Below are positions 21,971 to 32,420 of a DNA stretch of 64,000 nucleotides, one piece after another (within the stretch, counting starts at the first letter, position 1; every line of letters starts with the position of its first letter). The notes below the pieces were generated by a model that saw nothing but the letters and a program-made list of their open reading frames with translations, made no database searches and was not told the origin of the DNA. Origin of the DNA: Stomoxys calcitrans (taxonomy: Eukaryota > Arthropoda > Insecta > Diptera > Muscidae). A program made the position numbers and the translations under genes. The stretch is taken from assembly GCF_963082655.1 (NCBI RefSeq), contig NC_081552.1, forward strand, positions 99,397,823 to 99,461,822, written 5' to 3'.

Positions 21971-22010
21971 TATAAATAGTCTTTAAATTTTTTCAAATAT
22001 ACACCATTCT
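21971..22010 (+). promoter_or_regulatory. TATA box and initiator of the plus-strand cuticle gene
   Basis: TATAAATA at 21971-21978 is followed by CCATTCT (initiator consensus YYANWYY) with its A at 22006, again 35 nt downstream. The two divergent TATA boxes are about 300 bp apart, so the genes may share regulatory DNA in 21671-21970. Confidence 0.6.
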
Positions 22011-22067
22011 ATAGAATTTCTTCAAACTCAATTTATCCTGCATAAATAATCTAGCAAAACAGACAAC

Positions 22068-22641
22068 ATGCAATCCTTTACCTTGAGCCTTTTAATGGCC
22101 ATTGTAGGTTTAACTGCTGGCGGACATTTGAACAATGGTGCTACCAGCTATTTGGTACTCACCAAGCATGAGCCAAGTTCTAACCACTATGACCATGATT
22201 GGTCTCGGCACAGTTCTGATCATGGTCATGGCGGTTGGTATCATAATGACTATCATTCATATCCCAAATACGAGTTCAAATATGGAGTTGAAAACTCGAA
22301 GACAGGCGATATTAAAAATCAATGGGAACATCGTGATGGAGATCATGTTAAGGGTAAAATAATTTTACCTTTTTATTAATCTTTTTTCATTCATCGTATA
22401 TTATTATCATATGACTGTTTTAGGAAGCTATTCGTTCAAGGAAGCAGATGGCACAACCCGCATTGTTGATTATCATGCCAATGGTCATCATGGATTCAAT
22501 GCAGTTGTTAAGACGCTGGGACATGCTCATTATCCTGAGGTTCGTCATCGCCACGGAGCCTGGGAAGGAGGTTATGCCCTCGAGAGTCGTGATCATGGCT
22601 ATGGACATGCTACAAGTTACGCCAACTTCTATTTGCATTAA
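22068..22641 (+). CDS. RR-2 cuticle protein, His-rich (167 aa, two exons)
   Basis: Exons are 22068-22353 and 22424-22641, with a 70-bp GT-AG intron splitting Gly96. The N-terminus MQSFTLSLLMAIVGLTAGG is a signal peptide. A short His/Ser/Asp-rich segment with HGHGGW follows, then the RR-2 domain at about 66-124 ([49 protein letters not shown]) and a tail ending GHATSYANFYLH. The end of the minus-strand neighbour is almost the same ([12 protein letters not shown]), and both second exons are 218 nt, so the pair looks like an inverted duplication. The main difference is a shorter GWSGH-type region. Role: secreted chitin-binding structural protein. A read-through of the intron stops quickly, which supports splicing. 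Confidence 0.93.
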
Positions 22642-22706
22642 ATTCAATATTGATTATAGTATCCTTTTGATCCCCATTATTTTTTTAAGAACCGATATTT
22701 GCTTAA

Positions 22707-22712
22707 AATAAA
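22707..22712 (+). terminator. Polyadenylation signal AATAAA
   Basis: Canonical hexamer 66 bp past the stop codon of the plus-strand cuticle gene. Confidence 0.6.
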
Positions 22713-23062
22713 CCCTCTTGTTTGAGATATTTAAAATTTTGGCGAACCAGCAAAAAGTCTTGACCGAATATTTGGATCCTCAACAAACAATATAGTGTAC
22801 CCCAATTAAAAATGGCATACTGGTCAAGCGTGCGACTCCTGACAAATATTTTGTTGACACCTTTGACAATGCGATGTATTTTTGTATATTTCACTATAAT
22901 TGTGCCATCAGGGAGGCTGATGCGAGCCGACGACATGAAGTATAATTGCAATCTAGAGGAAATTAAACAAAAGAAAATACCGGAGGTTACCACAAAAATA
23001 TATGGCTAGTGAGGGATGTATGACCACAACTACTTTGATCAGACATTCTGCATTGCTTTCCC

Positions 23063-23620
23063 TTGAGGACCTCAAAATGTGGTGGAACTATGGAGGAAAT
23101 CCAAGTGATAGATAAGCGGAATACGAATTCCCTGAACGACTCGATTAAGTATGCATGTCCTAGGACTAAACCAAGTGAAGCGACCATAGGCCGCCGAACA
23201 GAGCTTAGAGAAGAAAAGATAAGTATACCCATAATCCTGCGACTGCAGCCACCTGACATCGCAGTGGTCGATCAGGACACCCACCAACAGCCCAAGGCAA
23301 CCTCCCTTAGCCTCAAAACAAGCGACGACTTCGCCTTCGAGAATATCCGACACAGGGACATTGCCACCATGCAGCCCACGAAAAATCTACAAGTTTGCTG
23401 CAATAGCCGACCATTACCTGACGGACCAGAATCCATCCGCGGCCTTATCCTGACCCGTACGCCAGCCGCCTCGTTCCCCCCACGCCTTGGTAGCCCGGGG
23501 ACCATTACACGTCCAGAAACCAAGGAGGAAGGAACTCTCCTCGTGGCGGAAATTGATCAAGTCTCCGTGATAAGTTCGGGACCAAGGCTGTATTGTTTAA
23601 GATTGGGAAGACAAGGATAG
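23063..23620 (+). pseudogene. Open frame in the 5' part of the LOA-like LINE (ORF1 relic?)
   Basis: This 185-codon frame contains LRLQPPDIAVVDQDTHQQPK and a Pro/Arg-rich end. No zinc knuckle or other domain is seen. It lies before the endonuclease of the LINE, where ORF1 would be. It could be an ORF1 relic or chance; no host-gene features (signal peptide, introns, promoter) were found. Confidence 0.3.
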
Positions 23621-23879
23621 GCAAAGATCCTCATATTGACACATGAGCCAATGCAAACAAACATGGACCCGACGATGGAACTATCACTCAATACAGCCTA
23701 GCTAACAGGGACCCAATGATAGAACCGCCACCGACTCTCTCAGGATTCGGAAGACTAGGATAGCAAAGATTCTAATATTGAAACACCAGGCACCGCAGTG
23801 ACGGGAAACTCAATGCAGTCTAATGAACAGGGAGCGGACGATGAGAACTCCGAAGAAGCCTATTTAATGAAGCATCAAT

Positions 23880-24400
23880 GATTAAGGTCATCCAGATAAA
23901 CCTTCATCGGAGCGAAACAACTACACACGCTCTGATGGACTCAAGATTCATATTGCCAAAACAGACAGGAAATGAGGTACTAATAGGGTGAGATGCGAAC
24001 TCTCACCACATTTCGTGGGGTAGTATCAACATTAATAAGCGGGCCCAGCCTTGGCAGAATTCTTGAATTCTAACGACACTATGGAGCATTCCTTCTCAGA
24101 CCATCGCTACATTAGGTTTAGAATAGAACGGCCAGCACCGAATCCAATAAGCTTCAGTAATAATCTGAAAACCAATTCGCAAAAATTCGGAAGACTACTC
24201 AGAAGAAGACAATTTTGATTGTCGAAGCAAAGAAGATATTGACGACAATGTTTACAGGATTACGACTGCACTAGTGAGGTCTTTCGAAGATAGTTTTCGT
24301 CTTCGAGAAAGGAAATCAGTCCCAGAAAAACCCTGGATGACCGGGGAGAATCGCAACATTACTAGAGCGGTAAAACAAGCCTCCTAGAAGCTCTTTTGCG
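23880..24400 (+). pseudogene. Endonuclease relic of the LOA-like LINE
   Basis: INLHRSETTTHALMDS begins an apurinic-type endonuclease. VLIGxDANSHHISWGS, with a TGA in place of Cys/Asp, is the metal/DNA-binding DxNxH segment, and HSFSDHRYIRFRI the terminal SDH motif. KPWMTGENRNITRAVKQAS near 24330 is typical linker. In-frame stops and a frameshift inactivate it. The HINE-A at 24442 follows. Confidence 0.7.
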
Positions 24401-24441
24401 AACAGGTCGACAGCGTTAATGACGCCGCCATGATAAAAAAA

Positions 24442-25720
24442 ACAAGTAGAAGCGTGCTAAGTTCGGCCGGGCCGAATCTTATATACCCTCCACCATGGAT
24501 CGCATTTGTCGAGTTCTTTTCCCGCCATCTCTTCTTAGGCAAAAAAGGATATAAGAAAAGAGTTGCTCTGCTATTAAAACGATATCAAGATATGGTCCGG
24601 TTCGGACCACAATTTAATTATATGTTGGAGACCTGTGTAAAATGACAGCCAATTCGAATAAGAATTGCGCCCTTTGGGGCTCAAGATGTAAAATAGAGAA
24701 ATCGATTAATATGTGAACTGTATCGGCCTATAGACCGATTCAGACCATAATAAACACGTATGTTGATAGTCAAGAGACGATCCGTCGTACAAAATTTCGG
24801 GAAAATCGAATAATAATTGCGACCTCTAGAGGCTCAAGAAGTCAAGATCTCAGATCGGTTTATATGACAGCTATATCAGGTTATCAACCGATTTAAACCT
24901 TATTTGACACAGTTGTTGAAAGTTAAGATAAAATACGTCATGCAAAATTTCAGCCAAATCGGATAGGAATTGCGCCCTCTAGAAGCTCAAAAAGTCAAGT
25001 CCCCAGATCTGTTTATATGGCAGCTATATCAGGTTATGGACCGATTTGAACCATACTTAGCACAGTTTTATTCCAATCGGATAAGAATTGCGCACTCTAG
25101 AGGCTCAAGAATTCAAGACCCAAGATCGGTTTATATGACAGCTATATCAGGTAATGAACCGATTTGAACTATACTTTGCACACTTGGTGGACATCATAAC
25201 AAAACACGTCGTGCAAAATTTTATTCCAATCGGATAAGTATTTCGACCTCTAGAGGCTCAAGAAGTCAAGTCCCAAGATCGGTTTATATGGCAGCTATAT
25301 CAGGTTATGGATCGATTTAAACCATACTTAACACATTTGTTGGATATCATAACAAAACACGTAGTGCAAAATTTCATCCCAATCGGATAAGAATTGCGCA
25401 CTCTAGAGGCTCAAGAAGTCAAGACCCAAGATCGGTTTATATGGCAGCTATATCAAAACATGGACCGATATGGCCCATTTACAATACCAACCGACCTACA
25501 CTAATAGAAAGTATTTCTGTAAAATTTCAAGCGGCTAGCTTTACTTCTTCGAAAGTTAGCGTGCTTTCAACAGACAGACGGACATGGCTAGACCGACATA
25601 AGATGTCGCGACGATCAAGAATATATATTCGTTATGGGTTCTCAGACGAATATTTCGAGTAGTTACAAACAGAATGACGAAATTAGTATACCCTCCACTC
25701 TATGGTGGAGGGTATAAAAA
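24442..25720 (-). mobile_element. HINE-A copy inside the LOA-like LINE
   Basis: It starts ACAAGTAGAAGCGTGC plus hairpin, has about five CTRs (some shortened, for example near 25066), a very short microsatellite (GACAGACAGACGG) and the 5' end CTCTATGGTGGAGGGTATA. Its left flank is A-rich (ATGATAAAAAAA). Confidence 0.85.
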
Positions 25721-26039
25721 TTCTCAAAAACCCATGTCCATGAAACGTTAGTAGACGACATGAAAGTTTGAGCAGGGACAACGGAGGACATGTTCAGGCT
25801 TTTAGTGAAAAGGAATTTTCCACTGGATACGACGGGACTTACGGAGACCCCAGAATCGTGGAATAATGAGGTTGATCGAAAATTAATCATAACGGAATTG
25901 ATGGTCAATGATGATTAATATGATGGAAAACTTCCGGGGTTACTACAAAAGGAGGCTGACTATCTGGCGCCTTATCTGAAGTTCACGAGGATGACGGCGG
26001 TGGGCCAATTTGCCGCACCACGTTTCCTCAATGAAATGA

Positions 26040-26450
26040 TTTCGATATCTGACAAGGTGAAATAATTAGGAGTGATCTTGGATTGGAAGTGTCACATTCA
26101 GAAGCGAACTGAGAAGGCTCACAGATGTTGGGTACTATGTAGATGGGCTGTAGGCTCGAAATGGGGCCTTAATCCGAGGATAGTCCACTGGCTCTGCAGG
26201 ACCGTGATTAGACCAATGCTTATTTAAGCCTCAGTAGTTTGGTGGGCTGCTTTGAAGAAAAAGTGCAACATAAGTACCATACAACGATTTCAGAGAACAC
26301 GTTATCTTGGCGTAGGTGGAGCGATGGGGACTACGCCCACTATAGCACTGGAGACTATTCTAGATATCCGACCCATTGACAAACATTTTAAGCGTGAGGC
26401 AGCCACTGCAGCTACGAGACTTAATGCGATGGGAGAATGAATTGAGGTTG
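26040..26450 (+). pseudogene. RT C-terminal relic of the LOA-like LINE
   Basis: LGVILDWKCHIQKRTEKAHR is the usual LGxxLD box after the RT palm. WAVGSKWGLNPRIVHWLCRT, VIRPML and ASVVWW follow, then IQRFQRTRYLGVGGAMGTTP and TIALETILDI. This order is typical of I/LOA/R1-type ORF2 just before RNase H. An in-frame stop replaces the Tyr/Gly normally before ASVVWW. Confidence 0.75.
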
Positions 26451-26499
26451 GGAGCAGCTCATACAATTGCGGTATAATCGAGGCGACGATAGGAAACCT

Positions 26500-26801
26500 G
26501 GAGGGAATGGAAGAGGTTTCCGATCGGATACCTGAGACGACACTTGAGGTCGAGTGCGAGGCACTGCTGCCAGCGGTACAGTCTTGGACTGACGGAGTCC
26601 TAGTATTGCCGTCTGGAAGATTATGTTATACGGATGGACCAAAGCTAGGAGACAGAATGGCCCTGTGGGTCTACGTTGAGAACCCAGGGACTGAGATCTG
26701 TTTTCGACTGCCTGACCATAATACGGTCCTGCAGGAGGAACATGAACATCTTACGGACAGTAAAATGAAGTTGAAGTTGGCAACTCTGGAGATTAGAAGT
26801 G
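26500..26801 (+). pseudogene. RNase H relic of the LOA-like LINE (first part)
   Basis: The text includes LCYTDGPKLGDRMALWVYVE (first Asp motif TDG), then CFRLPDHNTVLQEEHEH (the Glu region) and LTDSKMKLKLATLEIRSV (second Asp motif DS). The frame is cut by the CR1-group LINE at 26802. It resumes after 31136 with GNERADD, the last acidic motif, though with a stop. RNase H supports an I/LOA-type LINE rather than jockey or CR1. Confidence 0.75.
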
Positions 26802-26938
26802 TTTTTTTTTTTTCGGTGCTCAAATCGCTCTTTTTTAAATTGATTTTTTTACATAAAATACGATCCAAAAAAAATAAAAAAGTCATTGATCATATAGATT
26901 AAAATATACTTTATCAAGGACAATACGAGTTTGCAGAT

Positions 26939-27943
26939 ATGCCAAAAGCATCAGCCCGTCGTAGTGTTGGCAATAAAAAAATTTCTTGTGGTCGTTGTAA
27001 AAATGAAATCAAAGAAGAATCAGATGATTATATACAATGTGACGTATGTAAGAACAGTTTTCATTTTCGTTGCTCTGATTTAACTAGGAGAGCATTTGAG
27101 AGACTCTTGAAAAATGAGAGTGAATTATACTCCTGTCACTTTTGTTGCGAAGAAGGAGATGGCGAGATAAAAAAAGAGCTGAGTACAATAAAAACTGAAC
27201 TACGAAAACTAGAGAAGCTTGAGAAACTCGATCAGCTGACTGAATCAATCAACTTTATGTCGGCAAAATTTGATGAGGTGTTTAAAGATGTCGCAGAAAA
27301 CAAAAAGAAAATTACTGCAATTGAAAAAGAAAACAAAAAGTTAAAAAGCGAAGTGATGACGTTGAAACAGTCTGTCAAAATACTGCATGATGAGAGAGTA
27401 AAGAATGATTGCATTATAAGCGGTTTAAAAGCAGAGAGTAATGACAATGCATTAGATGCTGTGTTGTCGTTGTCAAAGAGCGTTGGTGTTGAGTTGGAAA
27501 AGAGCGCAGTGGAGGTTGCTTATTTTATTGGAAACAAGAGGAGGGAGAATGCAAACAAAACACTTGTTGTGAAATTTGCAGCAAAGACTCATAAAGAAAA
27601 ATTAATGGGTTCGAAGGCTAAATTGAAAGCAAATGAGGACACTAAAAATATTTTCGTTAACGACTACTTGAGCAAAGACACTCTAAGTCTGTTGTATCAT
27701 GCAAAATCTCTTAAGTCAATTGGATTCCAATATGTTTATGCTAGAGATGGAAAAGTTTTTTGCAAAAAGAGTGAAATATCTCGACAGATACTAATTGAAA
27801 GTGAAGATGATGTGGACCAAATGTTACTAGATGCAACAACTAACAAACATTTTAATAGGCGGTCAATGGTTTGCAACCGTGATGTTGAAGATGTTCATTC
27901 AGGTGATGATGATGTTGTTGCTGACTTTGAATCTCCGTCATAA
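26939..27943 (+). CDS. CR1-group LINE ORF1 protein (PHD finger, coiled coil)
   Basis: The 334-residue protein has a C4HC3 PHD-type zinc finger: Cys17, Cys20, Cys34, Cys37, His42, Cys45, Cys66 and Cys69. A coiled coil rich in Glu/Lys/Leu lies at about 75-150, then a region near 155-280 (NDCIISGLKAE ... IFVNDYLSKDTL ... YVYARDGKVFCKKSE) resembling the C-terminal part of other LINE/FP-like ORF1 proteins. The tail is acidic. ORF1 proteins of this group are thought to bind the element RNA in the RNP. The first Met follows a short UTR and is conserved as MPK in the relic at 6708. All ligands are intact, so the protein could be functional. Confidence 0.85.
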   Translation: MPKASARRSVGNKKISCGRCKNEIKEESDDYIQCDVCKNSFHFRCSDLTRRAFERLLKNESELYSCHFCCEEGDGEIKKELSTIKTELRKLEKLEKLDQLTESINFMSAKFDEVFKDVAENKKKITAIEKENKKLKSEVMTLKQSVKILHDERVKNDCIISGLKAESNDNALDAVLSLSKSVGVELEKSAVEVAYFIGNKRRENANKTLVVKFAAKTHKEKLMGSKAKLKANEDTKNIFVNDYLSKDTLSLLYHAKSLKSIGFQYVYARDGKVFCKKSEISRQILIESEDDVDQMLLDATTNKHFNRRSMVCNRDVEDVHSGDDDVVADFESPS

Positions 27944-28002
27944 ATTTTTCTTTTAATTGAGAAAAAAAAGTCTTTTCAGTTTATTTATAATTTACATTTT
28001 TT

Positions 28003-30906
28003 ATGATTAAAAATCAATATTTTAAAAAATTTTCAAGCTTTTTAGAATATTCTAATGAAATAAATCAGAATTATTTTCATGTTATTAGCGTTAATATACG
28101 AAGTGTTTCTTCAATTGATAAATTCAATAGATTTAAAGAGTTACTGTCAAGTTTTTCAAAACTGCCTGACATTATTGCCGTTCAAGAAACGTGGTTCCAA
28201 AAAAATATTACACAATTATATGCTATTCCTGGGTTTAAAGCAGTGCATTCTTGTAGAGACGATAATTATGGTGGTACTACAATATATGTTAAAGAAATAT
28301 TTCATTACACGGTAGATATTTGTAGAAGTGAAGGATTTGTAAATATAATCACGATCACGTTAAATAATTTTAAAATTGCGAATAAACCAATGAAAATAAT
28401 ATCTTTTTATCGTTCGCAGAAATGTGTTGTGCCTGCTTTTATAGATATTCTTGAAAACGCTTTGAGAGTAAATGCTTTTAATCCAATTGTAATTCTTGGG
28501 GACTCTAACATTGACTTATATCGCAGCTCCGATTATGGTGAGTTGGAATCAATGGTTCAGAATTATGATTGCTACAATGCTCACAATTTGGTAACTCGGC
28601 CAGAAAGTGGTTCGTGTATTGATCACATATTCAGTAATGTATCTGAGAAGTTGTTTGTTGACTCGATAGAGTGTGATCTAACCGACCATAATTTACTGTC
28701 TTGTAAATACGTTACTAAGAAGGTAGAGAAAGAAAATTTGGTGACTTTGAGAAAGTTTTGTGACTACAGAAAGGCTAAGGAAATTTTAAAGGAGACGCTT
28801 CCAGAGAACTATGACGACTTGAATGTTTCTGAGTTGGCAGATGAACTAATGGCTTGTATGGGGGCTGCAATGGATCAGTCCACAACAGTGAAGGAAAGTG
28901 TAACAATGCTGCAATTCGATATGGCACCCTGGATTAATAAAAACCTTCAGAGGCTAATTTTGTTAAAACGTAAATTGTTGGAAAGACGCAGAAAGGTGAA
29001 GCGTAGGGAAAATAGTGTTAATAAGGCTTTAAGACGGATAGGCCGAATCATAAAAATAGCGAGTAAAGTATCTAGGGAGAATTATTATGCAGAAAATTTG
29101 AAGGAATTAGGCAGTGATACAAGAAAATGTTGGAGTTTTATAAATAAATCACTTTCGAGGTTCAAAAAGACTGAAATAAGTTTGAAAAATCTTGAAGGGA
29201 ATGTAATAGTTGATGATAATGATATAGCTAATTGTTTGAATAATTATTTTACAAATATTGCTGCAGAGCTAAGGAGGCAAATATGTATAAATCCTGACGA
29301 TACAGTTAATGCACTTCGGACTCTTTGTAGGTCGAATTCTGATTTTCAAATTAGTAGTATCAGTCAGAGTGATGTGCTATCTATAATAGCAGGAATGGAA
29401 GGTAATAAGAGTCCGGGATATGATAACATATCAGCAAAGTTTGTAAAGGAATGTGCACAGGAATTGGCTCCAACTTTCGTTCACCTTTTTAATAAGATGG
29501 TTTCTTCATCCATTTACCCAAATTGTTTAAAAATTCACAAGGTAGTGCCTATACCGAAGAAAAGTAATGCTAGCTCCATTGATGATTATCGTCCAGTTGC
29601 TGTTTTGTCGATTGTAGATAAAATAATAGAGAAAGTTTTGTTTCATAAGCTGTCGGACTATTTTGAAGGAAATAATTTACTCTACGACTTACAATTTGGA
29701 TTTAGGAAGGGTTGTAGTACAGTTGATGCGGTGGTAAATGTTACTCAGTACATTTGTTCTGGACTTGATAATGGTTTCAATGGAGTGGCTGCTATATTTT
29801 TTGATCTTACCAAGGCTTTTGATCTAGTTGATCACGATATTTTAATTCAGAAATTAAAATATTATGGGGTAGGAGGGAAAGAAATGTTATTATTTAGAGA
29901 CTATCTATCAGCCAGAAAGCAGTATGTGCAAATAAATGAGGCAAAAAGTTGTATGGGCTCGATAAATTTTGGAGTACCACAGGGTAGTGGACTAGGCCCC
30001 TTATTATTTTCAATTTATTTGAATGATATAGAGCACTTGAATCTTTTCGGTAAATTAGTAATGTTTGCTGACGATATATGTTTACTTTATCCATATAAGT
30101 ATGATATAGAGTTAAAAGTTCGTATGGAACATGATGCAGCGTTAATTGTAGAATTTGCACGTTTAAATAGATTACTAATTAATCCTAATAAAACAAAAAT
30201 AGTCCGATTTCGTCCTCGGTTGTCTGCATCTGAAATTAATCCGTTTAGCATCAATGTAAATGGAGAGCTAGTTTCAGAGGCACTATCTGCGAAGTACTTG
30301 GGGGTTACACTACAAAGTAATCTATGCTGGGATATGCATATCGAACAGGTTAGGAGTAAAATATCTCCTGCGATTGGTATTTTGTATAAAATACATAAGA
30401 AGTTGAACTTAAGAACTAAACTCTTAATTTTTGAGTCACTTATTCAGTCTCATTTGAATTACATGGCAGTTACATATGCGTACAACAAGCACAATAGTTC
30501 TTTAAAATCTCTGCAATGCATGCAGAATAAGGCCTTGAAAATTATTTACAATTTGCCACTAAGATACCCCACTGTGTCACTGTTTAATGATTATGCGACA
30601 ACAGTACTACCAATTCACGGACAACATATATATCAAGCTCTTATTTACGTTTTTAAGAATATCAGAAATATTGGTCATCAGACAATAGCTATATCTCAGA
30701 ATCAGAACACTATTTGTACTAGAAATCAGGCCAATCTTAGAGTGGCAAGATGTAGGCTTGAAAAAACTAAACAGAGAATTGATTATAATGGCACTAAGCA
30801 ATTTAATGAATTGCCGATTGAACTTAAATCTCAACAGACAATTTCAAATTTCAAACGTGCTTGCAAAAAATATTTATATTCTATTAAGGAGACACTTTTG
30901 ATATAA
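28003..30906 (+). CDS. CR1-group LINE ORF2: endonuclease and reverse transcriptase
   Basis: The protein has 967 residues. The endonuclease, about 25-245, has VNIRS, QETWF (Glu), VILGDSNIDL (DxN), CIDHIF and LTDHN (TDH in place of SDH). The RT, about 450-780, has KSPGYDNIS, YRPVAVLS, QFGFRKGCST, FFDLTKAFDLVDH (first catalytic Asp), GVPQGSGLGPLL, FADDICLLY (catalytic DD near residue 688) and AKYLGVTLQSN. There is no RNase H. It would nick target DNA and prime reverse transcription there. It has no stop or frameshift, and all catalytic motifs seen are complete. Start choice is uncertain: the first ATG at 28003 lies in AT-rich text 59 bp after ORF1. Confidence 0.9.
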   Translation: MIKNQYFKKFSSFLEYSNEINQNYFHVISVNIRSVSSIDKFNRFKELLSSFSKLPDIIAVQETWFQKNITQLYAIPGFKAVHSCRDDNYGGTTIYVKEIFHYTVDICRSEGFVNIITITLNNFKIANKPMKIISFYRSQKCVVPAFIDILENALRVNAFNPIVILGDSNIDLYRSSDYGELESMVQNYDCYNAHNLVTRPESGSCIDHIFSNVSEKLFVDSIECDLTDHNLLSCKYVTKKVEKENLVTLRKFCDYRKAKEILKETLPENYDDLNVSELADELMACMGAAMDQSTTVKESVTMLQFDMAPWINKNLQRLILLKRKLLERRRKVKRRENSVNKALRRIGRIIKIASKVSRENYYAENLKELGSDTRKCWSFINKSLSRFKKTEISLKNLEGNVIVDDNDIANCLNNYFTNIAAELRRQICINPDDTVNALRTLCRSNSDFQISSISQSDVLSIIAGMEGNKSPGYDNISAKFVKECAQELAPTFVHLFNKMVSSSIYPNCLKIHKVVPIPKKSNASSIDDYRPVAVLSIVDKIIEKVLFHKLSDYFEGNNLLYDLQFGFRKGCSTVDAVVNVTQYICSGLDNGFNGVAAIFFDLTKAFDLVDHDILIQKLKYYGVGGKEMLLFRDYLSARKQYVQINEAKSCMGSINFGVPQGSGLGPLLFSIYLNDIEHLNLFGKLVMFADDICLLYPYKYDIELKVRMEHDAALIVEFARLNRLLINPNKTKIVRFRPRLSASEINPFSINVNGELVSEALSAKYLGVTLQSNLCWDMHIEQVRSKISPAIGILYKIHKKLNLRTKLLIFESLIQSHLNYMAVTYAYNKHNSSLKSLQCMQNKALKIIYNLPLRYPTVSLFNDYATTVLPIHGQHIYQALIYVFKNIRNIGHQTIAISQNQNTICTRNQANLRVARCRLEKTKQRIDYNGTKQFNELPIELKSQQTISNFKRACKKYLYSIKETLLI

Positions 30907-31094
30907 ATGCTTAGCTATTATTGTAATCTCAGTTTTTCCAAAAACAATTGTTATATAACTGTATACATTAAAATTTCTAATTTATATCGCTATGTTCATA
31001 TATAGTATTGTATGAGTTAAAAATGTTGCCAATTGCCTCAATAATGCCAATTAGGCGCTGAGGCGTCAGTTATAATGAATTAATAAATGAATAA

Positions 31095-31135
<41 letters not shown>

Positions 31136-31138
<3 letters not shown>

Positions 31139-31815
31139 CCGTAAGGGAGCGACAAGGTCACGAACAGTCACGAAAATGGCACAATCCATATCGCTTGGGT
31201 GCCGGGCCATAACGGAGTAAGGGGAATGAAAGGGCAGACGATTAGGCAGTGATGGCCAAAGGACTTCCGTAAATAAATGTGGTTAGCCCGAAGCCTTTCG
31301 GGTCGACGCAGTCCAAGTTAAGGGCGTTGACGACGAACGCGCATGTTGCACTGTGGAACTGCGAAATAGTCGTTAGGACGGCGAAAGTCCTATGGGGTGA
31401 TCCGGATTGATAGAGGACGGGGCTATTACTAAAGGAAGTAAGAAGGAATTCAGTATAGCTTTTGGCATCGTAACGGGACAAATAGGACTACGATCTCACT
31501 TATGCAAAAACGGTGCGGCAAGTGATAGCATGTTTGGGGCATGTCGGAAAGATGATGAAACGTTGGAGCATTTCCTATGTCATTGACCAGCTTTCGTGGC
31601 TAAAATACACCGGTACTTAGGATGGGACACAATAGCAGAAACGAACCAACTTAGGGGAGTGGTATAGAAAACAATTAAGGATTTTGTAAGCAGCACGGAA
31701 TTCCTAACCTAAAATGTTATTTTTGAGATTTCTTTTTAGTTTTTAGAGCGCACAACAATCAGATTACTAACTTAGGCGTAGGTTTATAGTGGCATGGGGA
31801 GGATAAATATCCCCT
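31136..31815 (+). pseudogene. 3' part of the LOA-like LINE
   Basis: This continues the RNase H (GNERADD) after the CR1-group LINE. It then encodes a region aligning with 54245-54515 (KPF ... LWN ... KxLW-DP-RxxxLLLK), AFGI-like text, CRKDDETLEHFLCH and a tail to about 31815. Stops are present. A related 3' end also appears at about 39990-40120. Confidence 0.7.
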
Positions 31816-32420
31816 TTTCAATCTAAACTAACCTAACATACATAAATAAATTTCAACCAACGAGGGCCAGCTACTGTCTGTTCAAGGTTTCAAAGGTGTT
31901 CACAAAAGATTTCTTTTTCTATTGTTTCATTTCCGGGTTTTCAGTATCTCTTTGGAGTTTTCGTTAATTGCTCGTAAAACCTAATTTCTTCAGGAACTAT
32001 ATCGGTGTGATTGAAGATTGTGAATTTTCTCGGTCCTTATTCTTACGCAAAGGTGCAGTCTCCATCTGTTCTCAATTTTTTATAACCTCGTTGTTCAAAT
32101 CCCTTTCAACTTGTTTGTATACTTTACTTTCTCTCCTATTCTGTTCCTAAATTATTTCATTTGTATTTATTTATTCATCGGTATCCCTATGAGCAACTAA
32201 GTAATTTCGGTAAGGTAAAATTATGTGTTTGCAAACTAGTTTAAAGAACATGTATATGTTCATGATAGTATTTGTAGATCATATTAGTAATATTGTTTTA
32301 CAAGTTAATGTAAAAGAAATTGCGGTTGTGACAGACTTTAGTCCGCCAATCAATAAGTTGGTAGTTGGTTCCAAAGTTTAATTGAGTAAATGAAGAATTG
32401 CGATTCAAAAATCTTGGCGC
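31816..32420. other. Unassigned AT-rich stretch
   Basis: No ORF of note, repeat family or motif was recognised on either strand. It may be unique intergenic DNA or an old decayed element. Confidence 0.5.

Larger units (their letters stand above)
26802..31135 (+). mobile_element. CR1-group LINE, apparently intact and full length
   Basis: It has a 5' UTR of about 137 bp starting in a T-run, ORF1 (334 codons), a 59-bp spacer, ORF2 (967 codons), a 3' UTR of about 190 bp and an A-rich tail (31099-31135) preceded by TTAATAAATGAATAAATAAA. Both ORFs are uninterrupted. It sits in the RNase H region of an older LINE. No clear target duplication is visible, which is common for CR1-type LINEs. A PHD-type ORF1 together with an endonuclease-RT ORF2 without RNase H points to the CR1/L2/Daphne/Kiri group. 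Confidence 0.85.
22750..31815 (+). mobile_element. Decayed LOA/I-type LINE with RNase H, split by two insertions
   Basis: LINE pieces lie at about 22750-24441, 25721-26801 and 31136-31815, interrupted by a HINE-A and a younger CR1-group LINE. In order they show an unrecognised ORF1-like region, endonuclease (INLHRSETTTHALMDSRF, DANSHHISWGS, HSFSDHRYIRFRI), the end of the RT domain, RNase H, and a final segment DDETLEHFLCH. The middle of RT is deleted. The 3' end (AGGATAAATATCCCC, CTAAACTAACCTAAC) resembles LOA-type tails. Clade assignment is by motif recognition only, and the left edge is uncertain. Confidence 0.65.

Noticed and set aside
23063..23620. 185-codon ORF as a host gene
   Set aside because: It lies inside a decayed LINE directly before its endonuclease, with no promoter, splice sites or recognised domain.
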